This document shows, in pieces, positions 37,903 through 48,899 of a stretch of 64,000 nucleotides of DNA. Each line of letters begins with the position of its first letter. Position 1 is the stretch's first letter. The stretch is taken from assembly GCA_022695795.1 (NCBI GenBank), contig MU404080.1:124001-188000 (forward strand), in the 5' to 3' direction. The stretch comes from Biscogniauxia marginata (taxonomy: Eukaryota > Ascomycota > Sordariomycetes > Xylariales > Xylariaceae). The translations under genes and the position numbers were made by a program. The notes under the pieces were generated by a model. That model made no database searches. It had not been told where the DNA came from and worked only from the letters and a program-made list of their open reading frames with translations.

Positions 37903-38168
37903 AAGGGATCGCACTGGATATGACATTGAATTGGTTTCAAGGCAAGCAATATGGTGTTCAAGGCGTCAAGATGACTTCGCTCCATGTGTCGTTAATACGG
38001 TGGATAGGCATATTATCGTGTTATGCCTGCTGCCCTAAAATCTGAGTACTCGGCAATAAATGAAAGACCGCTTACATTAGCTGTACGTAGATTCACGAAC
38101 TGGCTTGGTGGAATATAGTTATATATATAAGAATTCTCCCGCACTTCTTAAGACATGTGTCTATAAAA

Positions 38169-40018
38169 CTACATGCTAACCGACGTAAGGATAATAGCAG
38201 CAAGGAAGATAAACAGCATTAAGAAGCCCGAACGTGCGGTCTTTGATCTCCAGATAGATCGCCGATCTTGGGTCCCAACACTGGGGTAGATGCCCTCTTC
38301 CAGACTTGCCATCTTCCGTTGCAACCCGGCATGGAATTCAAGATCAAAGTCTCCATCATCATCACTGGCAACTCGGGGTGCCGTAACATCTGGAGCAAAG
38401 ACGGGATCACTCTCGTCGACACGGCCGTTAGAAGGCTGCGGGCTATCGTCCAGCGCAAAAACTTCCGTCTCTAGGAACTGGCGAACGTCGCTGTCCCATG
38501 CTTTCTTCTGCGCCCAGTAGTTGATCAGCCGGGTGCACGCACCAATGGCATCCCTGGCCCCGATCATGGAATTGAACGAGTTCAAATCCTTAGGGATGGG
38601 CCGCGCTTCGCCCTTCTTGAGGCCGTCATAGTGTGAGTGTTTGTCGCCGTTCTGCCCAGCGTAGGTATGGAACGCGATGATGGGGCCCCAGGTACCGTAC
38701 GTGCCAGGTTTAAAACGATAATAGCCGTTGCCGTCACGACCCGCGTAGTCGCTGCCATTCTTGAGCCGCCTCTGGGTGTGTCCTATGGCGTAGGAATCAG
38801 AGATGACGTGCAGGCACGTACCGAGGGCTCTCTTCTGCACGTCTGTTTCGGGATAGTGAGATGTTCTGGCAAGCAACAGCTGCCGGATCGTGTTGTCACG
38901 AGAGGGAGTAGTCTGGTCGGTAAAGTATTCTCTGAAGTGTTTCTTGAGTTGATCTTGGTCGGATACGTCCTGGTCACCGCACGCCAGCTTGTACATGACT
39001 TCCAACCATTTGATGAGCTTTTGCTTGGTGGCTTCAGGCCTTTCGCCATCCTTGGCTCCCATGGCATGAAGAAACTGGAAGTCGCCAAAGTGAGACCGCT
39101 GGATCATACAATCTACCTCTCCACGTTTGAAATCCCAGGCCCATTCAGTGCCGTCACTGTAATGGTGGTTGGAATCTGACCTATCCTGGAAGAGAAGGCA
39201 AGACGGATCGTCATTCCACACCAGTCCGCGGACGTACTCCCACTGCTTGGAATTTAGGTTGTGATAGGTGGTGCCCCGTGGCACATAAACCTGGGACTGG
39301 ATCAAGGACGCGATCACGATACACTCGTGAATAGGTTCTTTATCAAAGAGGCTGCCGCCCGGTGCGTCAAATCCGATCTCGTACTTAGCTCGGAACGTTT
39401 CATCGGACCTAGTCGATACCTCAGCAATATAATCCAACTCGCGTACCCAGTCAGCGTCGGCAGGAGCTCCAACAACGTCAGATCTCGTCACTTTAACATC
39501 AACATTTCCTATCCATTTCGTGAGCAAGCAACACCAAGTTTCACACTGAAGGGTAGTAGTGTACCATATAGAGGGTGTCCTGTTCTATTAAAGCCGGTGA
39601 CGGAAATAGAGAGGACATTATCGTTGCTAGAAGTGGCTCGCAGAGAGTTTCTGGAGAACCCCGTCGGGTCTGCGAAGTCTAGCCGGAATGTCTCGGTCCC
39701 ATGTTCCATGCGTACCTCGAACTGAACCCAGCCATCAGAGCCGCCGGTGCCTTTTGAAACATTAGCAAAGAAGGCTCATGCCGGGATTCTCGACTCCCAT
39801 TCAGCAATGGCGGGATTACCTAAGCGGTCTTTCAGATGGATTCTTTTGGTTTCCCGAGCCTCGATGGTGTTAAGTGGTTGTTCCGGCGGCCACTCGCCGT
39901 TCTTGCTATTGATTCCGTAATCAATAAGGCCTAAGTCGTAGTCTGAGGCATTCTTGATGGTTATGTAGGAAGAAAAGTCATTGAGGTCTCCTTCACCGAA
40001 CTTCTCCGGGGAAGACAT
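38169..40018 (-). CDS. Aegerolysin/ET79-like plus S1/P1-phospholipase C-like fusion, tail-anchored
   Basis: Three exons: 40018-39820, 39750-39565 and 39508-38169; 574 residues. The N-terminal ~125 residues look like a small beta-sandwich of the aegerolysin or crystal-protein ET79 type: alternating hydrophobic strands, NSKNGEWPPEQ, GSDGWVQFEV and FADPTGFSRN. This resemblance is by pattern only. The central region has HVISDSYAIGH, whose His-x3-Asp-x5-His spacing equals that of zinc-dependent phospholipase C and S1/P1 nucleases, with further His in AFHTYAG and KHSHYDG as possible ligands. The C-terminus ends in a single hydrophobic helix (FLMLFIFLAAIILTSV), so the protein may be tail-anchored; no signal peptide is visible. 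It lies 2.4 kb from the RHS gene on the opposite strand. Substrate and membrane activity are not established. Confidence 0.7.
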
Positions 40019-41059
40019 ATCGCTTAGGATAGTGTTTTGGTTACAATTGGAGAGGGAGTAAATAGTTCGTTAATCCGGATTGTGATTAGAATCGAACCGC
40101 CTGCATTGAGAGTAGTAGTTGTGCCAGAACACATCCTCTAAGACGAAGGGCAGGTACGTATATAGAGCATTGTTACATGAGTAATCAGAGATCTAGACTA
40201 CCCAGGAATTGAGCATGTCTCGCAGTCTCAAGCTGAGAATGTTCAAGTCTTACACCTTATAGTGATAAGTCGACTTCTCTGGGTGTTATCACTAGCCAGC
40301 TGGATTCTAGATTCAATAAATCGGGAGCTACTGAATAGTCTAGGCCCCGGGTGAACCCGACACTAGACTGGTCCTTTACTGTTTGAGGAGTATCTAACGG
40401 CCACCATATTTCAGCTGACAAGGCTTTCCACTACATCGATCATGCGTGATCAGCTAGGTACGCGTCAGGCGTTTGTAAGCATAAGTCGCCCATCTTCCAG
40501 CTTGCCACTATCTATAGTCAGCATGAGGCCTCGGCTTAAAGGGGAGTGCCGATATTATTGCACACCTAACGATCGATACGGGGCTTACGGGCAGATCCGT
40601 TGCACCTCGGTAACTAATAATCATCCTAAGCCAACTGTATCTGTGTATTCCATAGCACGATGATTTACGATACATTCGTAAATTAACTATCTATGACAGA
40701 TAACACTATAATCCTCACCATTTGGAGGTTATTCTCGATCTCTGCTGCAAAGCGAATTGAAGTGTATGCTACTTTGGCGCCATATAAAATGTCGATTAAG
40801 CAAAGAAGGCTGAATCTACGGAGACTCCTCGCTGGCGTTCTTCCACGCCGACCTTATTGTGATGCATCGCACAATTTTTTATAGCAATGGAATGTAATCT
40901 TTGATTAGAGTCTAGCTACACGTACAAACCACTCCCTAACCGATAATATCCTGCAACTGGAAGATCTTCTCCTCAAAAATCAAAGCTCGCTCTTCCCACC
41001 ATTTCCAACCTTCCCAGGCTGGAAGACAACCTGTAATGGGAGTTAGCTTTAGATCAGGG
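40019..41059. other. Intergenic, no gene seen
   Basis: Short frames only. A 31-residue frame ending at about 40938 on the minus strand could be an extra terminal exon of the small secreted protein upstream; see that entry. Confidence 0.5.
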
Positions 41060-41653
41060 CTATACACACTTTCTAGGAGTGACGCTCACATAAATTTGGG
41101 CAGATTTATCATTGTCCCACTCTAGTTGAGCTCCGGAGCAAAGCGCGGCACCGGCACAAAGGCTCGTGCCGGGACTCTGGCTCTGAAGCTTCATGTCCGT
41201 GTTCCATGGTCCGGTGTTCCAGTCGCTAGACGTCGAACCTGAGTAGGGAGCGCCGCTGGTCGTGTACGACAAGCCCCAGATGCTATCTCGGGTCGCACAT
41301 CCGCCAGTCCACCCGCTCCAACTGGAATCTACCGCTACCTCATCCAGACTCGCGCACGTAAGTCCCTGGTCTTTAACTGTCATGCTAGTGCTAGACCCAA
41401 CCAATCGCATACAGCGGTCATCGGCGCTTCCAGTCTTCCAGTTCAGAGTATAAGGCTTCATAGGAGCAGATGAGTGCCAGACGCAAGCATTCACATTGGC
41501 CGCTGGTGTCATATAAAGTCAGTCAACAAGACAAAACAGGCTCCCTGGTGCTACAGCAATGTGGAACTACTTCAACTTACATCCTTTGGTGGCAGATGCG
41601 CAGCCTGAGAGGACCAGAGCCGCAACGGCACAAGAGTCGATTCCAAAACGCAT
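41060..41653 (-). CDS. Small secreted cysteine-containing protein
   Basis: Two exons: 41653-41581 and 41502-41060, GTAAGT donor and ACCAG acceptor, about 171 residues. The first exon encodes a signal peptide (MRFGIDSCAVAALVLSGCAS). The mature part has at least seven cysteines, including LCAGAALCSG, and is rich in Ser, Thr, Gly and Trp (SSWSGWTGG, SSDWNTGPWNTD). No family recognised. Its size, secretion signal and cysteines fit an effector-like or cell-surface protein. The 3' end is uncertain: a GTGAGC donor after residues AQIY and a TTACAG acceptor downstream would give a different C-terminus, and another phase reaches a Trp/Glu-rich frame (CLPAWEGWKWWEE) ending near 40938. Confidence 0.6.
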
Positions 41654-42423
41654 AGTAACTGAGAAAAGGGCTATAAGGAGGTTATTTTAATATATTCAAT
41701 AAATGCCAATGCGAGGCGCCGTGCTGGGAATTATGGGTTATCTTTATCCTAAGAGTTGTGCACATTAAAGTAGGCTCTTTTATATCAAATTGTAAGGCAA
41801 TGAACATATGTGTATTATCCACCCCCATACCATGCCACAGAGGACTCATGACCAGAGACGCCCATGTTCGTCCGATGGTCCAGAACCTGAATTTCCTGTC
41901 AATAGCGGCATCAAGGCATACGCTAGTTATCTTAGTATGGAGCTGAACTTCAGCTCGACATGACACATGACACATCGATAGCTACCCAGATGCCAACACT
42001 TGGATGTCTTAAATCGCTTTCAGGAAATGTAAGAAGGGGAGATTTCGCGATTTGAGGGCAAGTCTGAAAGAGGACGCCTAGCTTAGCGCCCGGTGTAGCC
42101 GCAACTCATGGGTGGTCTAGAAGGTTTCAGCCGGGCAGTGGCTGTAGAAAAGAGGACCATGGCATGTGTGATACTCCGAGATATCGAAAATGAGTGCGCG
42201 TATAGTTGTGATATGCCGATGACCTCAAAGACCTAGTGGTGAACAGTGGGAGACTTGTGATCCGGGGCAATATAAACCTTCATATGCTTCCAAGTTTCTG
42301 CCTGTGATGGCTTAATAACGCGGGTTGGTAATTCATAAAAGCTCCTAGTCTTTCAGCTTCTCGTTTATATCCTGTCTTTTTGTTTTTCAAATAGAGAGTT
42401 CATCATCAACACTGTCCGCCAAT
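41654..42423. other. Divergent promoter region of secreted protein and RHS genes
   Basis: No gene seen. A TATA-like TTTATAT at about 42363 precedes the RHS start codon by about 60 bp. The region separates two divergently transcribed genes of the accessory block. Confidence 0.55.
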
Positions 42424-45400
42424 ATGGGTGATCGCGCAGGCCAGTATCAGGGTTCGCAAGCCTTTAGCCACATCTTACCTTCTGAAAGCGAGTCTGTCAA
42501 CCCCAATACAGGTTCGCTTAACTACAGAACCCCTCTGATCAAACTGCGTGGCGTGAGAGCGAGTATCGACTTGAATCTCAGCGTGTTTTATAGTGCTGGC
42601 ACTGCTGGCACTTTCGGGTTGCCGGACAACTGGAGCTTTGATCTCCCCTACGTCTTTGACGGCAAGAGTGTTACCGCCAATGGGCGTACTTATGCGGTTG
42701 ACCTGGAATGGGTCGACACTGCTGGCCACAACTCGGGTCTGAAATACTTGAATAACCACGGGATCAAGTTCCAGAAGATTCAACCTCCGCAAGAGTTGCC
42801 CTCTGGACAACCGGGCCACTATGGATACCAACTCGATCATGTCGACGGATCTTCAGACTACTTCGATGTGCACGGAAAGCCATTAATGCATCGTGACATT
42901 TATGGCAACTATATTTACTACGCCTACTTGGCGGGCCCCGAGGCGGGTGTCAATCATGAGGAAGTACGGCTAGATTACATCCTAGATTCCTGGGGCCAGA
43001 AGATACAGTTTGGCTATCAGGACGCCTCGGAGATGAGAATCACTCTTCCCAGCAATGATGCCATAACCATCAGTTTCTCGGAGGTCGGAATTCAGTCTAT
43101 CGAACTCCCAGTGGGTCTCTGCACCAGGTTTGAGTATCAACCCTTCGTGGGCGATGAACGGATGCTGCTTCTGAGTGAAATCACACATCCAACAGGTCTT
43201 ATATCGAGCTACATCTATGGAGCGATCCAATACTTAGCGAGGGGAGATAGCTACAACATGCCTGCGGTACAAAGTCACTACCAGCAGAACCAAGACAAGA
43301 AATTTCATCGACGTACAGACTATGACTTTGGTGGCTTTTCTACTCATACTTATACTGGTGCCGCTATTGGATTGAATATGGCTGGCGCCACGGATACGCT
43401 CATGGATTCGGATGGTAAAGCATTGACGTATACGTATGTCCTATACTCCGTTTTTAACTCATTTTTCTATTCCTCTGCTGGCTGCTAACCATGATATAAT
43501 TAGATATGACGTTACCAGGACCAGCTATGACGAGGACGACAACAAAATAGCCAGGACTACCACGTGGTTCAACAATTATCACTTACCGATCAAGGAGATC
43601 CGATATACGCTCGACGGCCTAGGAGAGTTCATCGAAGCGTATATGACAGTCCATGAGTATCAAATAGACCTTGATGAGCGTGCTCGGGCGACCAACTACA
43701 CTCATCCAAAGTCAACAGAAGTCTTTCACAATACCACAGTATCCCAAGAAGCCACGAACTATCAGCCTCTCACCTTATTCAAAGCGGAGTATAACGAGTT
43801 TGGTAATCAGATGTCGTCAAGCGAGGAGCTTCATGTACCTGGATCAGGCTATGTCCGTCAGATCACGACCACGAACGAATATGCCACAAGCCAAATTGGA
43901 CCACCGGAAACCGCGCGAAATATCCAATTCGTCGTGAGATCATTGCGCAAGGACGAAGTTACGGGGGGTGAGGACTACACAGAGAATGTCCCCACTCAAG
44001 ACGGCAAAGGCGTAGCTATCACGACCAGCTTCTTCCAGTCCGGCAGTAGCTCTATATCTGCACAGCTCAAGCCATGGACCCAAAGCTCATATTCATATGA
44101 CGCGCAAGGTAGGCTTATCAGCGAGACGCTTGCTTGGGCCCCAGGAGCCCAAGCACCGAAGGAGAGTGTTCAGTCAGCTACGACCAGAACCTCATATTCC
44201 TTCGCCAACGGTACCCTGACACAGACCGAGTTCGATCATGCCAGTAATGCTACGGTACTCCAATATGACGTTCGCAAGTTTTCAGGGCCTATTGTCCGCA
44301 AAGTCCTGCCTCTGGGACAGGTTGAGACCTTCGAATATGACGCACTCGGTCGGCTCACCAAACACATCGACGCCTTGGGCCAGCCAGTCACAACCATCCA
44401 TACCGTTGGGCCAAACGGCAGCTCTCAAAAGATAACGTCTCCGTTGGGTTACATCAAGGTCACCCGATTTGATGTCCTCGGCCGCGAGACGGAGGTGCTC
44501 GACAACGGGGATCCCACGACACACGGTAATATCCCGGAGGCTTCGAGGCTTCTGAGTCGCAAGAGCTATGACTTCCTCTCTCGACTACAAGAGTCGACCG
44601 ATAAACTGGGATTGGTCACTAAATATACCTATGATGCCTTAGATAGGCCATTGACAGTCATAGATCCCACCGGGAATGTCATTCGTCATGAATATGATGA
44701 TGCGGACTTGAAGGTCACAGAAACCTTGAACAGCGACGTCCGCATAGTCACTCAGCTTAACGGGCGCTCTGATGTAATGAGCGTCGTAAGGCATCCAGAC
44801 TCAGATGACGCTTCAACGCCTTACTGCCTCATCGAAGACATAACGTACGATGGCAACCGAAGAGTGATCAGCAAAGCCATCTCTCAAAAACCAAAAGATC
44901 AAATGAATGCGCCGTCCTTGCTACTGGAGAAAACCGTTGTCGAGCATGGTGCGAAATCGGCCGTGCTGTCACGTACCGTGACTGGGTACTCGGAAGGCGG
45001 AGAGCAGGACGTGGTGAAGCGGATGTTCACCCTTGATCTCTTTGGAAACACTTACACTTGGATTAAGCAAACGTCATATGCTGACGGTAGGAACTTCCTA
45101 CATGATGGTCCTGTAGAAATATACGACGAGAGCAACCGAATAGCAACGACTCGCAATCAGCTGGGACAGGAGGAGCGAAGCACGTATGATGCCAACGGCT
45201 GGCTCCAGAAGACTGTGCGTTTCGATGGGTCTGAGGTCATTTATAGCTGCAATGCGCTAGGACAGATCATCAAAACTGAGTATCCTTCGAGCAGCACCGA
45301 TGTCACCTACGATGCCCATGGCCAGCAAGCACAGATTAAAGAAGGTACTGACGTAATCACTCGGCATCGTGCTCTAGACGGGACGTTGACAAGCGTTCAA

Positions 45401-47188
45401 TACGCTGACGGCCGCAGCCAGACGTACACTCTTGACAAGTTCAGTCGGGTGATCAAAGAAACCGACGTCTTCGGCGTTGTCCGAGAGATCGAGTTCAATG
45501 AGATGGGACATGTTACACGTCGGTCGTGTAAGGGCGACACTGTAACCTATCAGTATGGCCGCGCAAATCACACTAATAGCCAATATGTCGGATACAGCTT
45601 GAACGGTGGACGGCTAAACTATACTACCAACATCTCGTACGATGGGCATAATCGTCCTAGGCAAACGACTGTCCGAGGCGCGGGCTTCAAGGTTCTGCTC
45701 GACACTACATATCAAATGAACGGGCTAGGCAAACTCCAATTTCTGAAGTCCGCTTCAGAACTCGCGCCAGACTTAAACCAGGAGCGCACTCTGGTCAATG
45801 ATGGCCTGGGCCAGATGATCAGAGACACACGTATTGGCTCCGCAGCCACAGGTTCATCCGTCACGACCTACACGTACGACGGCAACTCAAACGTCGCCAG
45901 CAAGAAAGTCGATGACCAAGGAGCAACTACTATGACGTACAACAAACTCGACCAACGCATCGATCCTGGTTTTCAATACGATGCCAATGGGCGAATGATT
46001 CGAGATGATCAGGGATACCAGTACAGCTTTGATGATCGAGACCATCTGACTTCTGTTCAGGTAGAAGCCGGAACCACTAGTCACTTTAAGTACCGCGCGG
46101 ATGAGTTTCTCGCCAATATCCAGGGGCCCACAGACAGCACGAAGTTGTATTATAGCAGCGGCAAGATCAACGCGGTGCAAGCAACCAACGGTACGGAGAG
46201 CGAGAAGACTTCCCTATTTTCGGGCTTCAAGTCTTTGATCTCCGGCCACACGGATGAGAAAAGTTCCGAGTATTTTCTGGACTCCCTTGGCTCAACCGTG
46301 CTTGTCATGGGCGATGATGGTCGACACGTCTCCAGTACCTATGATGCCTACGGCACGTCCAAGACATCTTTCAGCGGCACCGACAACCCGAAGTCGAGTT
46401 TCGGCTCGAAGCTCGGCTTCGGGCAAGAATTCTCTAACCACATGAGTGGCCTCGTCTACCTCCGCTATCGCTACTACAGTCCTCATCACATGACCTTCAT
46501 CTCGATGGATCGCTACCACCAAGAGAACAGGTACTCTTACTGCGAGGGCGACCCGATAAACAACGTCGACCCGCTCGGCCTCTCGTGGACGAGTTGGCTG
46601 GTCGCTCTGGGCGTAGGCGTCCTCGTCGGCGCGGCCATCACCACGGGCGTGGGTGCGCTGGTAGGCGCCGCCGCCGTGGGGCTCGGAGCCACCGCGACCA
46701 CGGCCGCCACGCTGTCGGCCGTCATCGGCGGCGCCGCGGGCAACGTGGCGGGATCCTTCGCCCGATCCGTCGTCACGGGCGAGGAGTACGGCGCGAAGTC
46801 GGCGGCCGTCGATGCCTTCCTCGGCGCTGCGGGCGGATACGCGGGCGTCCTCGCGGCGCCGCACGCCACCGGCCTCGCGGGCAAGATCGCCAACAAGATG
46901 AACTGGTCGCAGTTGCGACAGGGCGCCGTCGCGGAGGGCCTGAAGAACGCGGCCAACAGCACCACGCAGGCGTTCTTCCGGCCGATCTTCTCCGGGCGCA
47001 TGGCCACCCCCCTCGAGCTCATGCAGGCTTCCGCCGTTGGGTTCGCCGGTAGTTATACGTCTACTTACGTGTCCGGCTGGGGCAAGATGCAATACAAAGC
47101 TTTGTCGCCCCGCGTAGCTGCCGCCTACCGCCAGCGTACGGGCGGTTTGTTGCCGGATCCTAGTGGAGGTGGAATTGAGATGATGTAA
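42424..47188 (+). CDS. RHS/YD-repeat protein with glycine-zipper C-terminal tip
   Basis: Two exons, 42424-43433 and 43504-47188, joined by a 70-nt intron (GTATGT donor, GCTAAC branch site, ATTAG acceptor); 1564 residues. The N-terminal ~330 residues resemble the RHS/TcC lead-in: SVNPNTGSLNYRTPLIKL, then LNLSVFYSAG and FGLPDNWSFDLP. About 15 recognisable YD repeats follow (YDALGRLTKHID, YDALDRPLTVIDPTGN, YDANGRMIRDDQG and others). The core closes with LRYRYYSP, FISMDRY, then DPINNVDPLGLS ending near residue 1364, the standard RHS core end. The 200-residue tip begins with a Gly/Ala-rich hydrophobic segment like a membrane-inserting glycine zipper, then an unrecognised tail with no known nuclease or deaminase motif. 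No signal peptide. RHS shells encapsulate C-terminal toxins in bacteria; presence in a fungus implies transfer. Function here is unknown. Confidence 0.9.
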
Positions 47189-47912
47189 ACCGTAAATTAA
47201 GTACCTAGTGGTAGGAAATAATACTGAAGCTTACCTAACCGCGGCGGGATTCTTATTAATAAGACAGAGCTTGTCGCTGTGATAAGCCTTGTCTAATGGA
47301 GCAAAGGCGACTTGATTGGTTGGGAGGATGAGCCAGACGATTTGATTGGTCCGGAATAGAATGTATAAGCCAAATATAGTAGCGAGAAAGGAAAAGCTAG
47401 GTAGTATACGAACCTTTTCTTATTACTGTATTTATTTTCTAGTTCCATTGGTCTCCTTTGTTTGAACTCACGCCAGGTACCTATGTTTCCTCCCCACCTT
47501 GCAACCTCTACCTAATCATCAACACTCGAGGCATATGGTTATCCTAACTCACTGGCCTAAGAGAACACGGCACGCTACTCACGTTCAAGCTAGACGAAGT
47601 CTTTGGAAAGACAAAGGCAACTCCATTGATAGAGATTATTTATGTATCTAAGTATAGGAGCTGATATTACTATAAAGAAAGATATCGAAGAGTAGGCAAT
47701 GAAAGGATAAAAGGAGGTGAGTCCCCCTTGGGAATTTACTTCACAGAAGTCGCCCTTATAAACAGATCCATAGTCTAGTAGGGCCCCCAGATGAGGACCC
47801 CCCCTGCAGTCCTGCATCATAGTTTATTAACCATGACATCGAGACTCCACGCTGCCCTAGATCCCCTTTCCCCCGTAAAGGTAGTATTAGAAGGGAAGGA
47901 AACCGGGTACCA
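47189..47912. other. Convergent intergenic region
   Basis: No gene seen between the RHS gene and the converging APH-like gene. Two short related words (CGACTTGATTGGTTGG and CGATTTGATTGGTCCGG) lie near 47310 and 47338. Confidence 0.55.
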
Positions 47913-48899
47913 TCATTTTGTAATCACAGTATCTCTTTTGTAATTACTCTCGAGAGCACGGTATCTCTCGTACTCACGTTCAAGCCCCTCAAACGATTCC
48001 AGATTATCGGCATAGCAGTCGAGAAACTTAGGAATCATCTCGGCCCACATAGGATTCGGCAGCATATTATCTAATATCTTAGCGGAAACGTGTTCGTACT
48101 CCGCCGGGTAGAACCCAGCAGTTTGCCATTCGACAAGATAGACGGTGCCATCGGGCCGGACAATAATGTTTCCCGGCGTGAGTTCCCCGTGGGAGAAGAC
48201 CGGCACATTGCTAACTCCATGCCCACGGCTGAACTGGGAGCAAGCAAGTTCCCTCTTTTCCTTGTATGGGCGAAGCAAATGCTCGTCACCCCAGCCACCA
48301 TTGTCGAAGTCATCTACAAGACTCCGGAAAATGGAATCCCTCGCTGCCTCGGCAGAGTTGAACGGGCCCCCAAACTCTTTACAATATAGCCGTCCGCCTA
48401 AGACTCCGAAGTAGTCTGCCGGCGGGATGCGACGCAGCTCGTCGATGTAAGCTCGAAGCTGTGTCGTGATGGCCTCTCTTTCTTCCTTTCCGATTTTTCT
48501 CTCCTCATCTTCATCGAATTTTCCTTCCTCGTCTTCATCGAATTCTCCTTCCTCATTTTCATCTCCAATCATAAGGCTGAGATAGGTTCCAGGTACGTAT
48601 TCCGTGACGATGACTTTGTATTGAACACCCTCGTTCTCGCACTGGTAAAGTGCGTACACGCTTGGGACAAAAAGGCTGGTGTTGCTCTTGACGAAGAGCA
48701 TATTCTCACCTTCCTTCAGATGGACGAGCTTCCCAAACTTGACCACAAAATGCTCGCCAACACGAGATATTCGTCTCCCGTCTACATCTCCATCAATGAT
48801 TTTTTCAGAAGACAGAATCTCTTCGAACGTTGGGAGTGGCGCTGGTAGCTGCTCGGCTGGCGCGAAGTACGGCAACTGGATAGGGGTGTAGGTATCCAT
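47913..48899 (-). CDS. APH-fold phosphotransferase-like protein, altered catalytic residues
   Basis: Intronless, 328 residues. The family signature of fungal aminoglycoside-phosphotransferase-fold proteins is clear: FSHGELTPGNIIVRPDG then YLVEWQTAGFYPAEYE. In typical members the loop is HGDxTPGN and the metal site IDW; here the catalytic Asp is Glu (HGE, residues 237-239) and the second Asp is also Glu (VEW, 256-258). Asn244 is kept. This suggests a weak or inactive kinase, or one with unusual metal use. Residues 115-138 contain an acidic 8-residue tandem repeat of the form EDEEGKFD. Fungal APH-like proteins are numerous and mostly uncharacterised. The gene converges on the RHS gene 0.7 kb away. 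Confidence 0.83.
   Translation of the reverse strand: MDTYTPIQLPYFAPAEQLPAPLPTFEEILSSEKIIDGDVDGRRISRVGEHFVVKFGKLVHLKEGENMLFVKSNTSLFVPSVYALYQCENEGVQYKVIVTEYVPGTYLSLMIGDENEEGEFDEDEEGKFDEDEERKIGKEEREAITTQLRAYIDELRRIPPADYFGVLGGRLYCKEFGGPFNSAEAARDSIFRSLVDDFDNGGWGDEHLLRPYKEKRELACSQFSRGHGVSNVPVFSHGELTPGNIIVRPDGTVYLVEWQTAGFYPAEYEHVSAKILDNMLPNPMWAEMIPKFLDCYADNLESFEGLEREYERYRALESNYKRDTVITK
48503..48567. repeat. 24-bp coding tandem repeat in APH-like gene
   Basis: Units at 48503-48526 and 48527-48550 differ at two or three positions, with a partial third unit to 48567. They encode an acidic eight-residue repeat in the APH-like protein and are likely length-variable. Confidence 0.75.

Noticed and set aside
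40080..40170. Possible tRNA on the minus strand (GGTTCGATTCT B-box-like sequence)
   Set aside because: No matching A box or acceptor stem at the right spacing; the pairing segment found is only about 53 nt away.
46292..47092. 266-codon minus-strand frame opposite the RHS tip
   Set aside because: Shadow of a GC-rich coding exon; low-complexity Gly/Arg composition.
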